DNA of 64,000 nucleotides from Diaphorobacter ruginosibacter (GTDB taxonomy: Bacteria > Pseudomonadota > Gammaproteobacteria > Burkholderiales > Burkholderiaceae_C), in contig NZ_CP060714.1 in NCBI RefSeq assembly GCF_014395975.1, forward strand, positions 3,534,001 through 3,598,000, given 5' to 3'. The first letter of the stretch is position 1, and the number at the start of each line of letters is the position of its first letter. Shown in pieces: positions 36,318 through 45,635 of this stretch. Both the position numbers and the translations under genes were made by a program. The notes under the pieces are model-generated. The model did not search any database and was not told the DNA's origin. It was given only the letters and a program-made list of their open reading frames with translations.

Positions 36318-37871
36318 ATGACCACCTCCATCCGCCAGCAGGACCTGATCGACTCGATCGCAGGTGCCCTCCAGTACATCAGCTACTACCACACGCCCGA
36401 CTTCATCCAGCACCTGGCCCGCGCCTATGAGCGCGAGCAGAGCCCGGCGGCCAAGGATGCGATGGCCCAGATCCTGACCAACTCCAAGATGAGCGCCACA
36501 GGCCAGCGCCCCATCTGCCAGGACACCGGCATCGTCAACGTCTTCCTGAAGGTGGGCATGGACGTCAAGTGGGACGGCTTCACCATGGGCCTCGAGGACG
36601 CCATCAACGAAGGCGTGCGCCGCGGCTACAACCATCCCGACAACACGCTGCGTGCCTCGGTGGTCGCCGATCCGCAGTTCGCCCGCAAGAACACCAAGGA
36701 CAACACCCCTGCCGTGATCAACGTGCAGATCGTTCCCGGCGACAAGCTGGACGTGACCGTGGCAGCCAAGGGCGGCGGCTCGGAGAACAAGTCCAAGATG
36801 ATCATGATGAACCCCAGCGACAACCTCGTGGACTGGGTTCTGAAGACCGTTCCCACCATGGGTGCAGGCTGGTGCCCCCCGGGCATGCTGGGCATCGGCA
36901 TCGGCGGCACCGCAGAGAAGGCCGTGCTGCTGGCCAAGGAAAGCCTGATGGAAGACCTGAACATGTACGAGCTGCAGCAGAAGGCAGCCCGCGGCGAGAA
37001 GCTGGATCAGGTCGAGGAACTGCGCCTGGAGCTGTTCGAGAAGGTCAACGCCCTGGGCATCGGTGCTCAAGGCCTGGGCGGCCTGACCACGGTGCTGGAC
37101 GTCAAGATCAACATGTACCCCACGCACGCGGCCTCCAAGCCCGTGGCGATGATTCCCAACTGCGCGGCCACCCGCCACGCCCACTTCGTGATGGACGGCT
37201 CCGGCCCCGTGTACCTGGAGGCACCGTCGCTGGACCTGTGGCCCAAGATCGAATGGGCTCCGGACTACAACAAGTCCAAGCGCGTCGATCTCAACACCCT
37301 GACCAAGGAAGAAGTGGCCAGCTGGAAGCCCGGCGACACCATCCTGCTCAACGGCAAGATGCTCACCGGCCGCGATGCGGCGCACAAGCGCATCCAGGAC
37401 ATGCTGGCCAAGGGCGAGAAGCTGCCCGTGGACTTCACCAACCGCGTGATCTACTACGTCGGCCCCGTGGACCCCGTGCGTGACGAAGTCGTCGGCCCCG
37501 CAGGCCCGACCACCGCCACCCGCATGGACAAGTTCACCGACATGATGCTGTCGCAGACCGGCCTGATCGCCATGATCGGCAAGTCCGAGCGCGGCCCGGT
37601 CGCCATCGAGGCCATCAAGAACCACAAGAGCGCCTACCTGATGGCCGTGGGCGGCGCCGCCTACCTGGTGTCCAAGGCCATCAAGCAAGCCAAGGTGGTG
37701 GGCTTCGAAGACCTGGGCATGGAAGCCATCTACGAATTCGACGTGGTCGACATGCCCGTGACCGTGGCGGTCGATGCCGGCGGCACCAGCGCCCACATCA
37801 CCGGCCCCGCCGAGTGGCAAAAGCGCATCGCCACGGGCGAGTTCAAGGGTATCGCGGTGGGCGCGGAATAA
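36318..37871 (+). CDS. Fumarate hydratase class I (iron-sulfur)
   Basis: Oxygen-sensitive [4Fe-4S] fumarase of 517 residues in the FumA/FumB family. Visible are RPICQDTGIVNVFLKVG with the first likely cluster cysteine, MGAGWCPPGMLGIGIGGT, and MIPNCAATRHAHF, then the C-terminal beta domain (GKMLTGRDAAHKRI, YYVGPVDP). The ATG at 36318 is chosen since the upstream extension overlaps the toxin-antitoxin remnant. It would share the TCA step with fumC, with the two probably used under different iron or oxygen conditions. Confidence 0.93.
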   Translation: MTTSIRQQDLIDSIAGALQYISYYHTPDFIQHLARAYEREQSPAAKDAMAQILTNSKMSATGQRPICQDTGIVNVFLKVGMDVKWDGFTMGLEDAINEGVRRGYNHPDNTLRASVVADPQFARKNTKDNTPAVINVQIVPGDKLDVTVAAKGGGSENKSKMIMMNPSDNLVDWVLKTVPTMGAGWCPPGMLGIGIGGTAEKAVLLAKESLMEDLNMYELQQKAARGEKLDQVEELRLELFEKVNALGIGAQGLGGLTTVLDVKINMYPTHAASKPVAMIPNCAATRHAHFVMDGSGPVYLEAPSLDLWPKIEWAPDYNKSKRVDLNTLTKEEVASWKPGDTILLNGKMLTGRDAAHKRIQDMLAKGEKLPVDFTNRVIYYVGPVDPVRDEVVGPAGPTTATRMDKFTDMMLSQTGLIAMIGKSERGPVAIEAIKNHKSAYLMAVGGAAYLVSKAIKQAKVVGFEDLGMEAIYEFDVVDMPVTVAVDAGGTSAHITGPAEWQKRIATGEFKGIAVGAE

Positions 37872-37951
37872 GCCAGCCCAACTCCTTGCAGGCCAGGCCA
37901 CCTTGGGGTCTATGCCTGTCAGTCAAGCCCAAGCGAAGCTGAAGGCAGGTC

Positions 37952-37982
37952 AAAGGGAACGTGTAGAACACGTTCCCTTTTT
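37952..37982 (+). terminator. Intrinsic terminator after class I fumarase
   Basis: AAAGGGAACGTG and CACGTTCCCTTT form a perfect 12-base stem with a TAGAA loop and a short T-run. Confidence 0.85.
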
Positions 37983-38079
37983 ACTTTGAGCCTGCTGTAA
38001 GCCACCCGGAATGGGACATTGAAGTTGCTGCCTGCCCATGGGATGGTCGATTGAGTTGAGCACTTCTGCTTTCTTGCTT

Positions 38080-38157
38080 GTTTGAGGGCGGAGGCCGGGA
38101 GTGCCCCCACCCCAAAAAAGACCTCAGCAACAAAAAGCCGCCCCGAAGCGCCAATGC
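38080..38157. repeat. Second location of the repeat found at 6.5-7.0 kb
   Basis: TTGTTTGA then GGCGGAGGCCGGGAGTGCCC matches the left arm at 6505-6535, and the following segment (AAAAAAGACCTCAGCAACAAAAAGCC and on to about 38157) matches 6967-7013 with a few changes. Here only a single arm is present and the long inner part is missing. The rest of the gap 37983-38237 has no supported gene. Confidence 0.75.
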
Positions 38158-38237
38158 CATAAGCACACCTGCACGATGCGGGTTCATGTCACACTGCGCG
38201 CACCAAGCAAAGCCCCTCCCCGACCGGAGCCATCCGC

Positions 38238-38672
38238 ATGACCGCCCCCTCCACGACCAGCATTCTCTGGCCAGCATTCGCCCTCGCCGGCTGGACCCTG
38301 TGCATGATCCTGCTGCTTGCCTTTCGCCGGGTGCGCGCCGTGCAACTGCGCGTCGCGCGTCTCGGGCAGTTCGCGCTGGGTGAGGCGGGCGAGTTGCCCA
38401 CGCACGTGGCCCTGGTCAATCGCAACTACATGAACCTGCTGGAAATGCCGGTGCTGTTCTATACCGTGTGCGTGCTGAGCTTTGCCGCGGGCATCACGGG
38501 GTGGCCGCTCGTGGGTCTGGCATGGGCCTATGTGGCGCTGCGCATGCTGCACAGCCTCGTGCACGTCACCTACAACCGCATCCTGCACCGATTCGCCCTG
38601 TTTGCCGCGAGCAACGTCGTGCTGGCGCTGATGTGGGTGCTCGCCGGGCTGGGGCTCGCGGCCAGGGGTTGA
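38238..38672 (+). CDS. MAPEG-family membrane protein
   Basis: Four-helix membrane protein of 144 residues with the MAPEG (membrane-associated eicosanoid and glutathione metabolism) core: NRNYMNLLEMPVLFYTVCVLSFAAG and LRMLHSLVHVTYNRILHRF. Bacterial members are of largely unknown function, some with glutathione-dependent activity. It is convergent with the next gene. Confidence 0.85.
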   Translation: MTAPSTTSILWPAFALAGWTLCMILLLAFRRVRAVQLRVARLGQFALGEAGELPTHVALVNRNYMNLLEMPVLFYTVCVLSFAAGITGWPLVGLAWAYVALRMLHSLVHVTYNRILHRFALFAASNVVLALMWVLAGLGLAARG

Positions 38673-38705
38673 ACGCCCGAGCGGCCCCTCAGCAAGAAAA
38701 TGCCT

Positions 38706-39497
38706 TCAGCCCCTGCGCCAGCGCGCCCGCAGGACCAGCGCAAGCGTGGTGCTGACAGAGGCTGCGGTGGCCAGCAGCAGCGCCAGCATGGGCGGCAGGT
38801 GCACCACCAGAATCGCAAGCGACAGGCAGAATGCCGCCAGGCTGCAACTGCCCATCAGGGCCGCGTGCAATGTGGCGATCACGCTGGCCGAGCCGAGCTT
38901 CTCGTGGATCGTGGTAGCGATCACGGTGTAGCCGATCGGAAAGGCCAGCAAAATACCGGCGCTCGATGCGCCCAGCCAGCCCGACGCGGTGGTGATCGAT
39001 GCCACCATCACTCCGGCCAGTGCGCCGCGCAGCAGCAAGGTTGACCAGCCGGCCTGACCCTTGACGACGGCGCGCGCATCCACCAGCGGCCGGCTCACGC
39101 GGATGGCTCCGGCCGTCACGCCCACGAAAAGCGCGGCGCCCAGCCACAGCGAGGCGGGCAGCCACCGGCACACCACCGCGGTCGCACCCCATGCTGCAAA
39201 TGCAAGGCCCAGGCAGGCCAGGGGCCGGTGCCTGCGCGAACACACCAGGTAGCACAGCACGAAGGCCTGTGTGGCTGCGAGCGATATCAATGTGTAGGTG
39301 GCGGTGAGCGAGACGAACCCGGGTGATGCACTCTGGACCAGGAAGAAGAAAGCGGGCCCCATCACCATGGGAAGCCCGGCCAGCGCGCCACCGATCAGCG
39401 GGCCAAAGGCCCCCACGGCCCAGGACACGCCGATCACCACCAGCCCGGTGCAGACCATGCGCACGAGGAGGGCGACGTTGATCGAGAGTAAATCCAT
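38706..39497 (-). CDS. Polytopic membrane protein of unknown function
   Basis: A 263-residue protein with about eight to nine hydrophobic helices, glycine-rich near the N terminus (GAFGPLIGGALAGLPMVMGPAFFF) and with a related Gly/Ala pattern in the second half (GWLGASSAGILLAFPIGY). The similarity of the halves suggests an inverted or tandem repeat as in transporters. No family is recognised. It lies downstream of the GntR gene on the same strand (130-base gap) and could be part of its unit. Confidence 0.6.
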   Translation of the reverse strand: MDLLSINVALLVRMVCTGLVVIGVSWAVGAFGPLIGGALAGLPMVMGPAFFFLVQSASPGFVSLTATYTLISLAATQAFVLCYLVCSRRHRPLACLGLAFAAWGATAVVCRWLPASLWLGAALFVGVTAGAIRVSRPLVDARAVVKGQAGWSTLLLRGALAGVMVASITTASGWLGASSAGILLAFPIGYTVIATTIHEKLGSASVIATLHAALMGSCSLAAFCLSLAILVVHLPPMLALLLATAASVSTTLALVLRARWRRG

Positions 39498-39626
39498 GCC
39501 GCCCTATCGCGCTATTCGTGCGGAGCTTCCCCGGCGCATGGCCGGGTCGGTGCTCCACACCGGTGCGCCCGGCCCACCCTTGGTGCAATGAAGCTCCCCG
39601 CTCGAGTGCACGCCGGCCGCCACGGG

Positions 39627-40316
39627 TCAGCGCTCGCTCAGCAACGCCTGCCGGAACGACAGGATATGGTGGCGCACCATGGCCTCGGCCGCATCCGCAT
39701 CGCCGCTGGCGAGCGCCTGCACGATATTGCGGTGCTCGTCGTGCACTTCGCTCACGTGGCCCGAGGTGGAAAGGGAGATCGCCCAGAAACGCTGCGAGCG
39801 GGCATGCAGCACGCGCAGCACCTCGATCAGCACGGGATTGCGCGAGGCATCGGCGATCTGCTCGTGGAATTCCCGGTCGCAATTCATCATCTGCGCCACA
39901 TCGCGCGCAGCCACTGCATTGTCGAAGGCCTCGGCGGTCAGCGCGAGCTGTCGCACCTCGGCCTGCGTGATGCGCTGCGACGCCAGCCTGGCGCACAGGC
40001 ACTCGTTGACCACGCGCACGTCGATCATGTGAAGCGCATCGTCGATGGACAGCGGCGCGACCATGACCCCCTTGCGCGGAATGATCTGCACCAGCCCCTC
40101 GGTGGCCAGTCGATGCAGCGCGTGGTTGAGCGGCGTGCGGCCCAGCGCAAGATCGGCCATCAGTGTGGCGGTGTTCAGGTATTCGCCGGGCTTGTAGACC
40201 AGCGTGGTCACGCGGTCCTTCAGCTTGGTATAGGCAAGCTCGTTCTGCGACAAGCCGGATACCGCCTCAAGGGACGGCTCATCTCTCACATCTGAACTCA
40301 GCGGGCTCCCCAACAC
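39627..40316 (-). CDS. GntR-family regulator (FCD subfamily) divergent from the TRAP operon
   Basis: A 229-residue regulator: N-terminal winged helix (LMADLALGRTPLNHALHRLATEGLVQIIPRKG) and an FCD domain with likely metal-binding residues in MNCDREFHEQIADA and the VHDEHRNIVQAL segment. The start is GTG at 40314-40316 behind CGGAG. It is divergent from the dctPQM-like operon and probably controls it in response to the transported compound or its product. Confidence 0.87.
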   Translation of the reverse strand: MLGSPLSSDVRDEPSLEAVSGLSQNELAYTKLKDRVTTLVYKPGEYLNTATLMADLALGRTPLNHALHRLATEGLVQIIPRKGVMVAPLSIDDALHMIDVRVVNECLCARLASQRITQAEVRQLALTAEAFDNAVAARDVAQMMNCDREFHEQIADASRNPVLIEVLRVLHARSQRFWAISLSTSGHVSEVHDEHRNIVQALASGDADAAEAMVRHHILSFRQALLSER

Positions 40317-40416
40317 AACAACTCCGGATCTCGATCAACAGAACATGCTCCGGATCATAGCCCAGATGCCCGCGAAAGCTGGCATGAAATTCGCATGATG
40401 TAGCGTTAATACTGAT

Positions 40417-40428
40417 GTGAAATTTCAC
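40417..40428. promoter_or_regulatory. Palindromic operator candidate in the GntR-TRAP intergenic region
   Basis: GTGAAATTTCAC is a perfect 12-base palindrome about midway between the divergent GntR and dctP-like starts, in an AT-rich patch. It is the best candidate for the GntR binding site. Confidence 0.45.
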
Positions 40429-40542
40429 CGTATTGCCACAATCCATCCCCAGGCACGAACGAGGGGGCCTCCGCAGGCGTCGATCCGGCGCACACGGAGG
40501 TTTTCCCGGGTGCAGCTTGTCACTTACTCGAAAGGAACCGTC

Positions 40543-41589
40543 ATGAAACGCCTTCTTCCCCTCGCAGTTCTCGCCGCCAGCGCGGTCGTCGCACCCCTCG
40601 GCCACGCGCAGGACTACCCTGCCACCAAGCTGAAGGTGGTGGGCGGCCTGAGCAACCTGAGCCTCTACAACGAGTTCGAAAAGCCGTTCTGGACCACCAC
40701 CATCCCGAAGGCCTCGGGCGGCAAGGTGACGGCCGACATCAAGGGATTCAATGAGATGGGACTCAAGGGCCCCGAGATCATCCGCCTGATGTCGCAGGGC
40801 GTGATCGAGTTCGGAACCTCCACCCTCGCCTACTTCGCGGCCGACAACCCCATCAACGAAGCCATCGACCTCGCCGGCCTCGCCCCCGACGTGAAGACCG
40901 CCCGTGCCGTGACCGACTCGTTCGAGCCGATGTACGCCAAGTTCTATGCGCAGTCCGGCATCAAGGTGCTGGGCATGTCCACCTACCCTGCCCAAGTGCT
41001 GTTCTGCAATGCGGACATGAAGGGCCTTGCCGACGTCAAGGGCAAGAAGGTGCGCACCAGCAGCCGCACGCAGGCCGAATTCGTCGAGGCGCTCGGCGGC
41101 TCCAGCGTCACCATGGCCTTCGGCGAAGTGGTGCCGGCGCTGCAGAACAAGGTGGTCGACTGCGCCATCACGGGCTCGCTCTCCGGCTACTCGGCGAAGT
41201 GGTATGAGGTGTCCACGCACCTGTACGCGCTGCCCGTGAACTGGAACCAGCAGATCCACGCCGTCAACCAGAAGGCATGGGACAAGCTGAACCCCAAGGT
41301 TCAGCAGCTCATCACCGCCCAGTTCAAGACCATGGTGGACGACATCTGGTCCGCCGCAGGCAAGCAGACCCAGGAGGGATACGACTGCAACACCGGCGCA
41401 GCCGCCTGCACGCAGCCCGTGAAGGGCAAGATGGTGCTGGTGCAGCCGAGCGACGCCGACCGCGCGCTGCTGAAGAAGGTGCTGGCTGAATCGGTGCTGC
41501 CCAAGTGGGCCGCGCGCTGCAGCGCGCAATGCGTGACGGACTTCAACACCACCGTCGGCAAGGTCGTCGGCCTCACCGCCAAGAAGTGA
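40543..41589 (+). CDS. TRAP transporter substrate-binding protein (DctP family)
   Basis: Periplasmic receptor of 348 residues with a Sec signal peptide (cleavage near GHAQ). It has the DctP-type hinge segment ADVKGKKVRTSSRTQAEFVEALGGSSVTMAFGEVVPALQNKVVD with the arginine that usually binds a carboxylate. Extra cysteines near the C terminus (YDCNTGAAACTQ, ARCSAQCVTD) suggest disulfides. AAAGGA precedes the ATG. First gene of the operon. Ligand is probably an organic acid or ureido/amide acid, judged from neighbours. Confidence 0.92.
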   Translation: MKRLLPLAVLAASAVVAPLGHAQDYPATKLKVVGGLSNLSLYNEFEKPFWTTTIPKASGGKVTADIKGFNEMGLKGPEIIRLMSQGVIEFGTSTLAYFAADNPINEAIDLAGLAPDVKTARAVTDSFEPMYAKFYAQSGIKVLGMSTYPAQVLFCNADMKGLADVKGKKVRTSSRTQAEFVEALGGSSVTMAFGEVVPALQNKVVDCAITGSLSGYSAKWYEVSTHLYALPVNWNQQIHAVNQKAWDKLNPKVQQLITAQFKTMVDDIWSAAGKQTQEGYDCNTGAAACTQPVKGKMVLVQPSDADRALLKKVLAESVLPKWAARCSAQCVTDFNTTVGKVVGLTAKK

Positions 41590-41622
41590 TCCGCAGCTTC
41601 CCTGCCATTGCTTGATTTGAAC

Positions 41623-41649
41623 GCGGCGGTTCCTCCCGCCGCACTTTTT
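41623..41649 (+). terminator. Attenuating terminator between the TRAP receptor and membrane genes
   Basis: GCGGCGG and CCGCCGC form a stem with a 6-base loop followed by A-C-TTTTTT, 15 bases before the DctQ start. It probably gives partial termination so that the receptor is made in excess. Confidence 0.75.
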
Positions 41650-41663
41650 TCGGGACCGGAGTC

Positions 41664-42290
41664 ATGACCCCACCCTCACCTCTTTCCTGGGCGCCGCTGC
41701 GCTGGGCGAACGCACTCTCGCGCGTCGCCGTCTGGGCCGGCGGCGCCCTGACGCTCGCCAGCGTGCTGCTGATCTCCTTTGACGTGCTCGCGCGCAAGTT
41801 CCTCGGCTTCAACACCGGCGGAGCGGACGAGCTCTCGAGCTACGCGTTCGCGATCAGCACCTCCTGGTCGCTTGCCTTCGCCACGCTGCAGCGCGCCAAC
41901 GTGCGCGTGGACGTGCTCTACCAGATGCTCCCGCTGCGCCTGTCCGCCGTGCTCGACTGGATTTCGCTGGTCGCGCTCGGCGTGTTCATGACCTACCTGA
42001 CGTGGTACGCCATGGACGTGGTCGCCGCATCCTGGGTGCAGAAGTCCGCGGCCAACACCACGCTGGCCACCCCGCTGTGGATTCCGCAGGGGCTGTGGTT
42101 CGTCGGCCTCGTCTGGATGTGCGTCGTGCTCGCGCTGATGCTCGTGCGCGCATCGACCGCCATCGTCACCGGTGACATCGAGGCCGTGAAGGCACTGTGC
42201 GGCGTTCGCTCGGCACAGGAAGAAGCCGACGAGGAAGCCGCCTCGGGCGCACGCCTCATCGACGCCGAACGCCAGGGAGCACGCGCATGA
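41664..42290 (+). CDS. TRAP transporter small membrane subunit (DctQ family)
   Basis: Four-helix membrane protein of 208 residues with the DctQ pattern (VLLISFDVLARKFLGFNTGGADELSSYAFAISTSWSLAFA in pieces, and RANVRVDVLYQMLPLRLSAVLDWISL). The C-terminal 40 residues are a charged cytoplasmic tail (SAQEEADEEAASGARLIDAERQGA), longer than usual. Its TGA overlaps the DctM ATG as ATGA. Confidence 0.9.
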   Translation: MTPPSPLSWAPLRWANALSRVAVWAGGALTLASVLLISFDVLARKFLGFNTGGADELSSYAFAISTSWSLAFATLQRANVRVDVLYQMLPLRLSAVLDWISLVALGVFMTYLTWYAMDVVAASWVQKSAANTTLATPLWIPQGLWFVGLVWMCVVLALMLVRASTAIVTGDIEAVKALCGVRSAQEEADEEAASGARLIDAERQGARA

Positions 42291-43570
42291 TCGCCACCAC
42301 ACTCATTCTGCTGCTCGTCCTCATCGGGCTGAGCATTCCCGTGGGCGCGGCACTTGGCGTGCTGGGCCTCACGCTCGATCCGCTGTTCTCCATGCTGCCG
42401 CTCTCGCGCGCCCTGGGCGAGCTGTCCTGGAGCGCCAACAACGAATTCCTGCTGGTGGCGATCCCGCTGTTCATCATGCTGGGCGAAGTGCTGCTGCGCG
42501 CGGGCTTTGCCGAGAAGATGTACGGTTCGATGAGCCTGTGGCTGTCGTGGCTGCCGGGCGGCCTGATGCACGCGAACATCGGAGCCTCGACGCTGTTCTC
42601 CGCCACCTCGGGCTCCAGCGTGGCGACAGCGGCCACCGTCGGCACCGTGGCGCTCCCGCAAATCAAGCGCTACGGCTACAACGAACCGCTGTTCCTCGGC
42701 TCGCTGGCGGCCGGTGGCACGCTGGGCATCCTGATCCCGCCATCGATCAACCTGGTGATCTACGGCGTGCTCACGAACTCGTCCGTTCCCAAGCTGTACC
42801 TGGCGGGCATCATCCCCGGCTTCGCCATGGCGGGACTGTTCATCCTGACGATCGTGATCGCCTGCCTGGTCAAGCCCCAGTGGGGCGGCCAGAAGATCCG
42901 TGCAACCTGGGGCGAGCGCTTCAGGAGCCTGATCCATCTCGGCCCTCCGCTCGTCATCTTCCTGCTCGTCGTCGGCTCGATCTACGCAGGCCTTGCCACG
43001 CCCACCGAGGCGGCTGCGCTCGGCGTGCTGGGCGCGCTGATCCTCGCTGCCTGGTTCCGCAAGCTCTCGTGGAACATGCTGCGCGAGTGCGTCGAGGGCA
43101 CGATGCGTTCCACCGCGATGATCATGCTGATCGTCATCGCCGCGGGTTTCCTGAACTTCGTGATGTCGGCCACGGGACTGACCTCGGCCATCACCGACTC
43201 CATCACCGGCCTGGGCCTCTCGCCCGGCTGGATGCTGCTGGTGCTGGTGATCTTCTACCTCGTGCTCGGGTGCTTCATGGAAACGCTGTCGATGATGATC
43301 ACCACGATCCCGATCGTCGCGCCCATCATGATCGCGCTGGGCTACGACCCCATCTGGCTCGGCATCGTGATCATCATCCTGGTGGAAGCCGCCCTCATCA
43401 CCCCACCCGTGGGCCTGAACCTGTTCGTGGTCCAGAGCCTGCGCAAATCCGGCTCGATGAACGCCGTCATCGTCGGCTCGCTGCCGTTCGTTGCCGCCAT
43501 GTTCGTGATGCTGCTGCTCCTGGCGCTCGTGCCCGGCCTCGCGCTGTGGCTGCCCACCGCCTTCGGTTAA
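42287..43570 (+). CDS. TRAP transporter large membrane subunit (DctM family)
   Basis: Permease of 427 residues with about 12 helices and the DctM signatures: LVAIPLFIMLGEVLLRAG, SATSGSSVATAATVGTVALP, GYNEPLFLGSLAAGGTLGIL and IPPSINLVIYG. Sodium-driven uptake together with DctP and DctQ. Translationally coupled to the previous gene. Confidence 0.95.
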   Translation: MIATTLILLLVLIGLSIPVGAALGVLGLTLDPLFSMLPLSRALGELSWSANNEFLLVAIPLFIMLGEVLLRAGFAEKMYGSMSLWLSWLPGGLMHANIGASTLFSATSGSSVATAATVGTVALPQIKRYGYNEPLFLGSLAAGGTLGILIPPSINLVIYGVLTNSSVPKLYLAGIIPGFAMAGLFILTIVIACLVKPQWGGQKIRATWGERFRSLIHLGPPLVIFLLVVGSIYAGLATPTEAAALGVLGALILAAWFRKLSWNMLRECVEGTMRSTAMIMLIVIAAGFLNFVMSATGLTSAITDSITGLGLSPGWMLLVLVIFYLVLGCFMETLSMMITTIPIVAPIMIALGYDPIWLGIVIIILVEAALITPPVGLNLFVVQSLRKSGSMNAVIVGSLPFVAAMFVMLLLLALVPGLALWLPTAFG

Positions 43571-43595
43571 TCAAATATTCAAGCTCTTTCTTCCC

Positions 43596-44288
43596 ATGCA
43601 AGCTCAATTCAACATCCATGCTTCCGGCGCAACCCGCCCACTCTCGCTCGACGTGCACACCCTGGTCGTGGCGGGCTGGGCAGGCCGCGACATCGCCGCC
43701 ATCGAACACCACATCGAGGAACTGGCCGAGCTCGGCGTGCCGCGCCCGAGCAGCGTGCCGCTGTTCTACCGCATCGGCCAGAACCAGATGGTCCAGGATG
43801 CAGAGATCCAGGTCGTCGGCCCTCACTCCTCCGGCGAGATCGAAGCGCTGGTGTTCGCCGCCGAGGGCAAGCTCTTCGTCGGTATTTCGTCCGACCACAC
43901 CGACCGCAAGCTCGAGGCCTACAGCGTCGCCCTGTCCAAGCAGGTCTGCGCCAAGCCCGCAGGCAGCGAGGCCTGGGAGCTCGCGGAAGTCGAGGGCCAC
44001 TGGGACGAGCTCGTCGTGCGCTCCTGGATCGAGGAGGACGGCAAGCGCGTGCTCTACCAGGAGGGTTCGCTGTCCACACTGCGTCCACCGCGCGAACTGA
44101 TCGAGGGCTACCTGAAGGCCAGCGGCCAGAGCACCTTCGCGGACGGCACCGCGATGACCTGCGGCACCGTCGCGGCCATCGGCGGCATCCGCCCATCGAC
44201 AGTCTTCGAGATGGAGCTGTACGATCCACGCCTGAACCGCTCGTTGAAGCATCGCTACACATCGCAGATTCTTCCCGAAGTGGCTTGA
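43596..44288 (+). CDS. DUF2848 protein
   Basis: A 230-residue cytoplasmic protein of the DUF2848 family, whose members have a fumarylacetoacetase-like fold and no assigned reaction. Recognisable features are VVAGWAGRDIAAIEHHIEELAELGV, VPLFYRIGQ, GISSDHTDRKLEAYSVALSKQ and a C-terminal TAMTCGTVAAIGGIRPS. It lies 25 bases after DctM and 19 before the amidase, so is probably an enzyme of the same pathway. Confidence 0.85.
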   Translation: MQAQFNIHASGATRPLSLDVHTLVVAGWAGRDIAAIEHHIEELAELGVPRPSSVPLFYRIGQNQMVQDAEIQVVGPHSSGEIEALVFAAEGKLFVGISSDHTDRKLEAYSVALSKQVCAKPAGSEAWELAEVEGHWDELVVRSWIEEDGKRVLYQEGSLSTLRPPRELIEGYLKASGQSTFADGTAMTCGTVAAIGGIRPSTVFEMELYDPRLNRSLKHRYTSQILPEVA

Positions 44289-44307
44289 TACCAAAGGCAC
44301 GAAAGAC

Positions 44308-45618
44308 ATGCAGAAAAGCTCCGTAGCACGCGCCGAGCAAACGCTGGCAGCGATTCAGGATGCCGGCGACGAAGGCCGCCGCATCTTCACCCAGGTCTAT
44401 GAGCAGAGCGCCCTTGCGGCCGCCCGCGCGGCGGACGAGCGCGAGCGAAGCGGCATCCGCCTCGGCCCGCTGGACGGACGCATCGTCTCCGTCAAGGACC
44501 TCTACGACATCGCGGGCGAAGTCACCACGGCGGGGTCCGCCGTGCGCAGGACCGCCGCGCCGGCCACGCAGGACGCGCTCATCGTGCAGCGGCTGCGCCA
44601 GGCGGGCGCGGTCATCATCGGCAAGACCAACATGACCGAGTTCGCGTTCTCGGGCATCGGCATCAATCCCCACTACGGCACGCCGGGCAATGCGCGCGAC
44701 GCGACCCGCATTCCGGGCGGATCGTCCTCGGGTGCGGGCGTGGCCGTGGCGCGCGGCCTGTCGGAGATCTCCATCGGCTCGGACACCGGGGGCTCGGTGC
44801 GCATCCCTTCCGCACTCAACGGCGTCACGGGCCTCAAGCCCACGCAATGCCGCGTGCCGCGCGACGGAGCGTTCCCGCTGTCCTTCAGCCTCGACTCCGT
44901 GGGTCCCCTGGCGCGCAGCGTGCTGGACTGCGCCCAGGCCGACGCGGTTCTGAGCGGCCAGCCCCTGGGAGAACTCCCTGCGCGCACGGTGCGTGGACTG
45001 CGCGTCGGCATTCCCCGCGGGCTGCTGTTCACACAGACCGACACGGCCGTGCAGGCCGCGTTCGATCAGGTGGTCGCCGAGCTCTCGCGCTCGGGCTGCC
45101 GCGTGGACGACATGCAGCTCGATGATTGGTGCGCCGCACCGTTCAAGCTGCAGGAAAAGGGCACTCTGATTGCCGCCGAGGCGGCGTACATCCATGCAGA
45201 GACGCTGGCAACCAACCCCGGTGCCATCGACCCGTTCGTGCTGGCCCGCATCCAGCGCGGCGAGACGATTGCCGCGTCCCACTACGTGAGCCTGCAGCGC
45301 GCACGTGCCGAGCTGCAGCAGTCGCTCGACGCGCGGGTTGCCGATTGCGACGTGCTGGTGCTGCCCACCGTGGCCATGGTCGCACCGCGCATCGACAGCC
45401 TGGCCTCGGCCGATGCATTCAACCAGGCCAACATGCTGGTGCTGCGCAACACCTCGGTGTTCAACTTCTACGACCTGCCCGCCATGTCGCTGCCAATCCA
45501 GGTGGGCGCTGGCCAGCTGCCGGTCGGGCTGATGGTCGTGGGCCACCGCGGCGGGGACCGCGATCTGCTGACCGTCTGTGCGGCGCTCCAGTCCGGACTG
45601 CAGTCGCTCGCGCTGTAA
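44308..45618 (+). CDS. Amidase-signature (GatA-like) hydrolase
   Basis: Cytoplasmic amidohydrolase of 436 residues. The Ser-cisSer-Lys triad is K63 (VSVKDLYDI), a serine of GGSSSGAG (139-141) and S163 (SDTGGSVRIPS). It may act on a carboxamide, ureido or carbamoyl group of the compound imported by the TRAP system; it lacks partner subunits of the Gat transamidosome nearby, which argues against a tRNA role. A terminator follows, so it ends the main operon. Confidence 0.9.
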   Translation: MQKSSVARAEQTLAAIQDAGDEGRRIFTQVYEQSALAAARAADERERSGIRLGPLDGRIVSVKDLYDIAGEVTTAGSAVRRTAAPATQDALIVQRLRQAGAVIIGKTNMTEFAFSGIGINPHYGTPGNARDATRIPGGSSSGAGVAVARGLSEISIGSDTGGSVRIPSALNGVTGLKPTQCRVPRDGAFPLSFSLDSVGPLARSVLDCAQADAVLSGQPLGELPARTVRGLRVGIPRGLLFTQTDTAVQAAFDQVVAELSRSGCRVDDMQLDDWCAAPFKLQEKGTLIAAEAAYIHAETLATNPGAIDPFVLARIQRGETIAASHYVSLQRARAELQQSLDARVADCDVLVLPTVAMVAPRIDSLASADAFNQANMLVLRNTSVFNFYDLPAMSLPIQVGAGQLPVGLMVVGHRGGDRDLLTVCAALQSGLQSLAL

Positions 45619-45635
45619 GGCAAGGCCGTTGACGC

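Noticed and set aside
36153..37901. 582-codon minus-strand frame opposite the class I fumarase
   Set aside because: Antisense shadow; composition is repetitive His/Gly/Val as expected for reversed codons.
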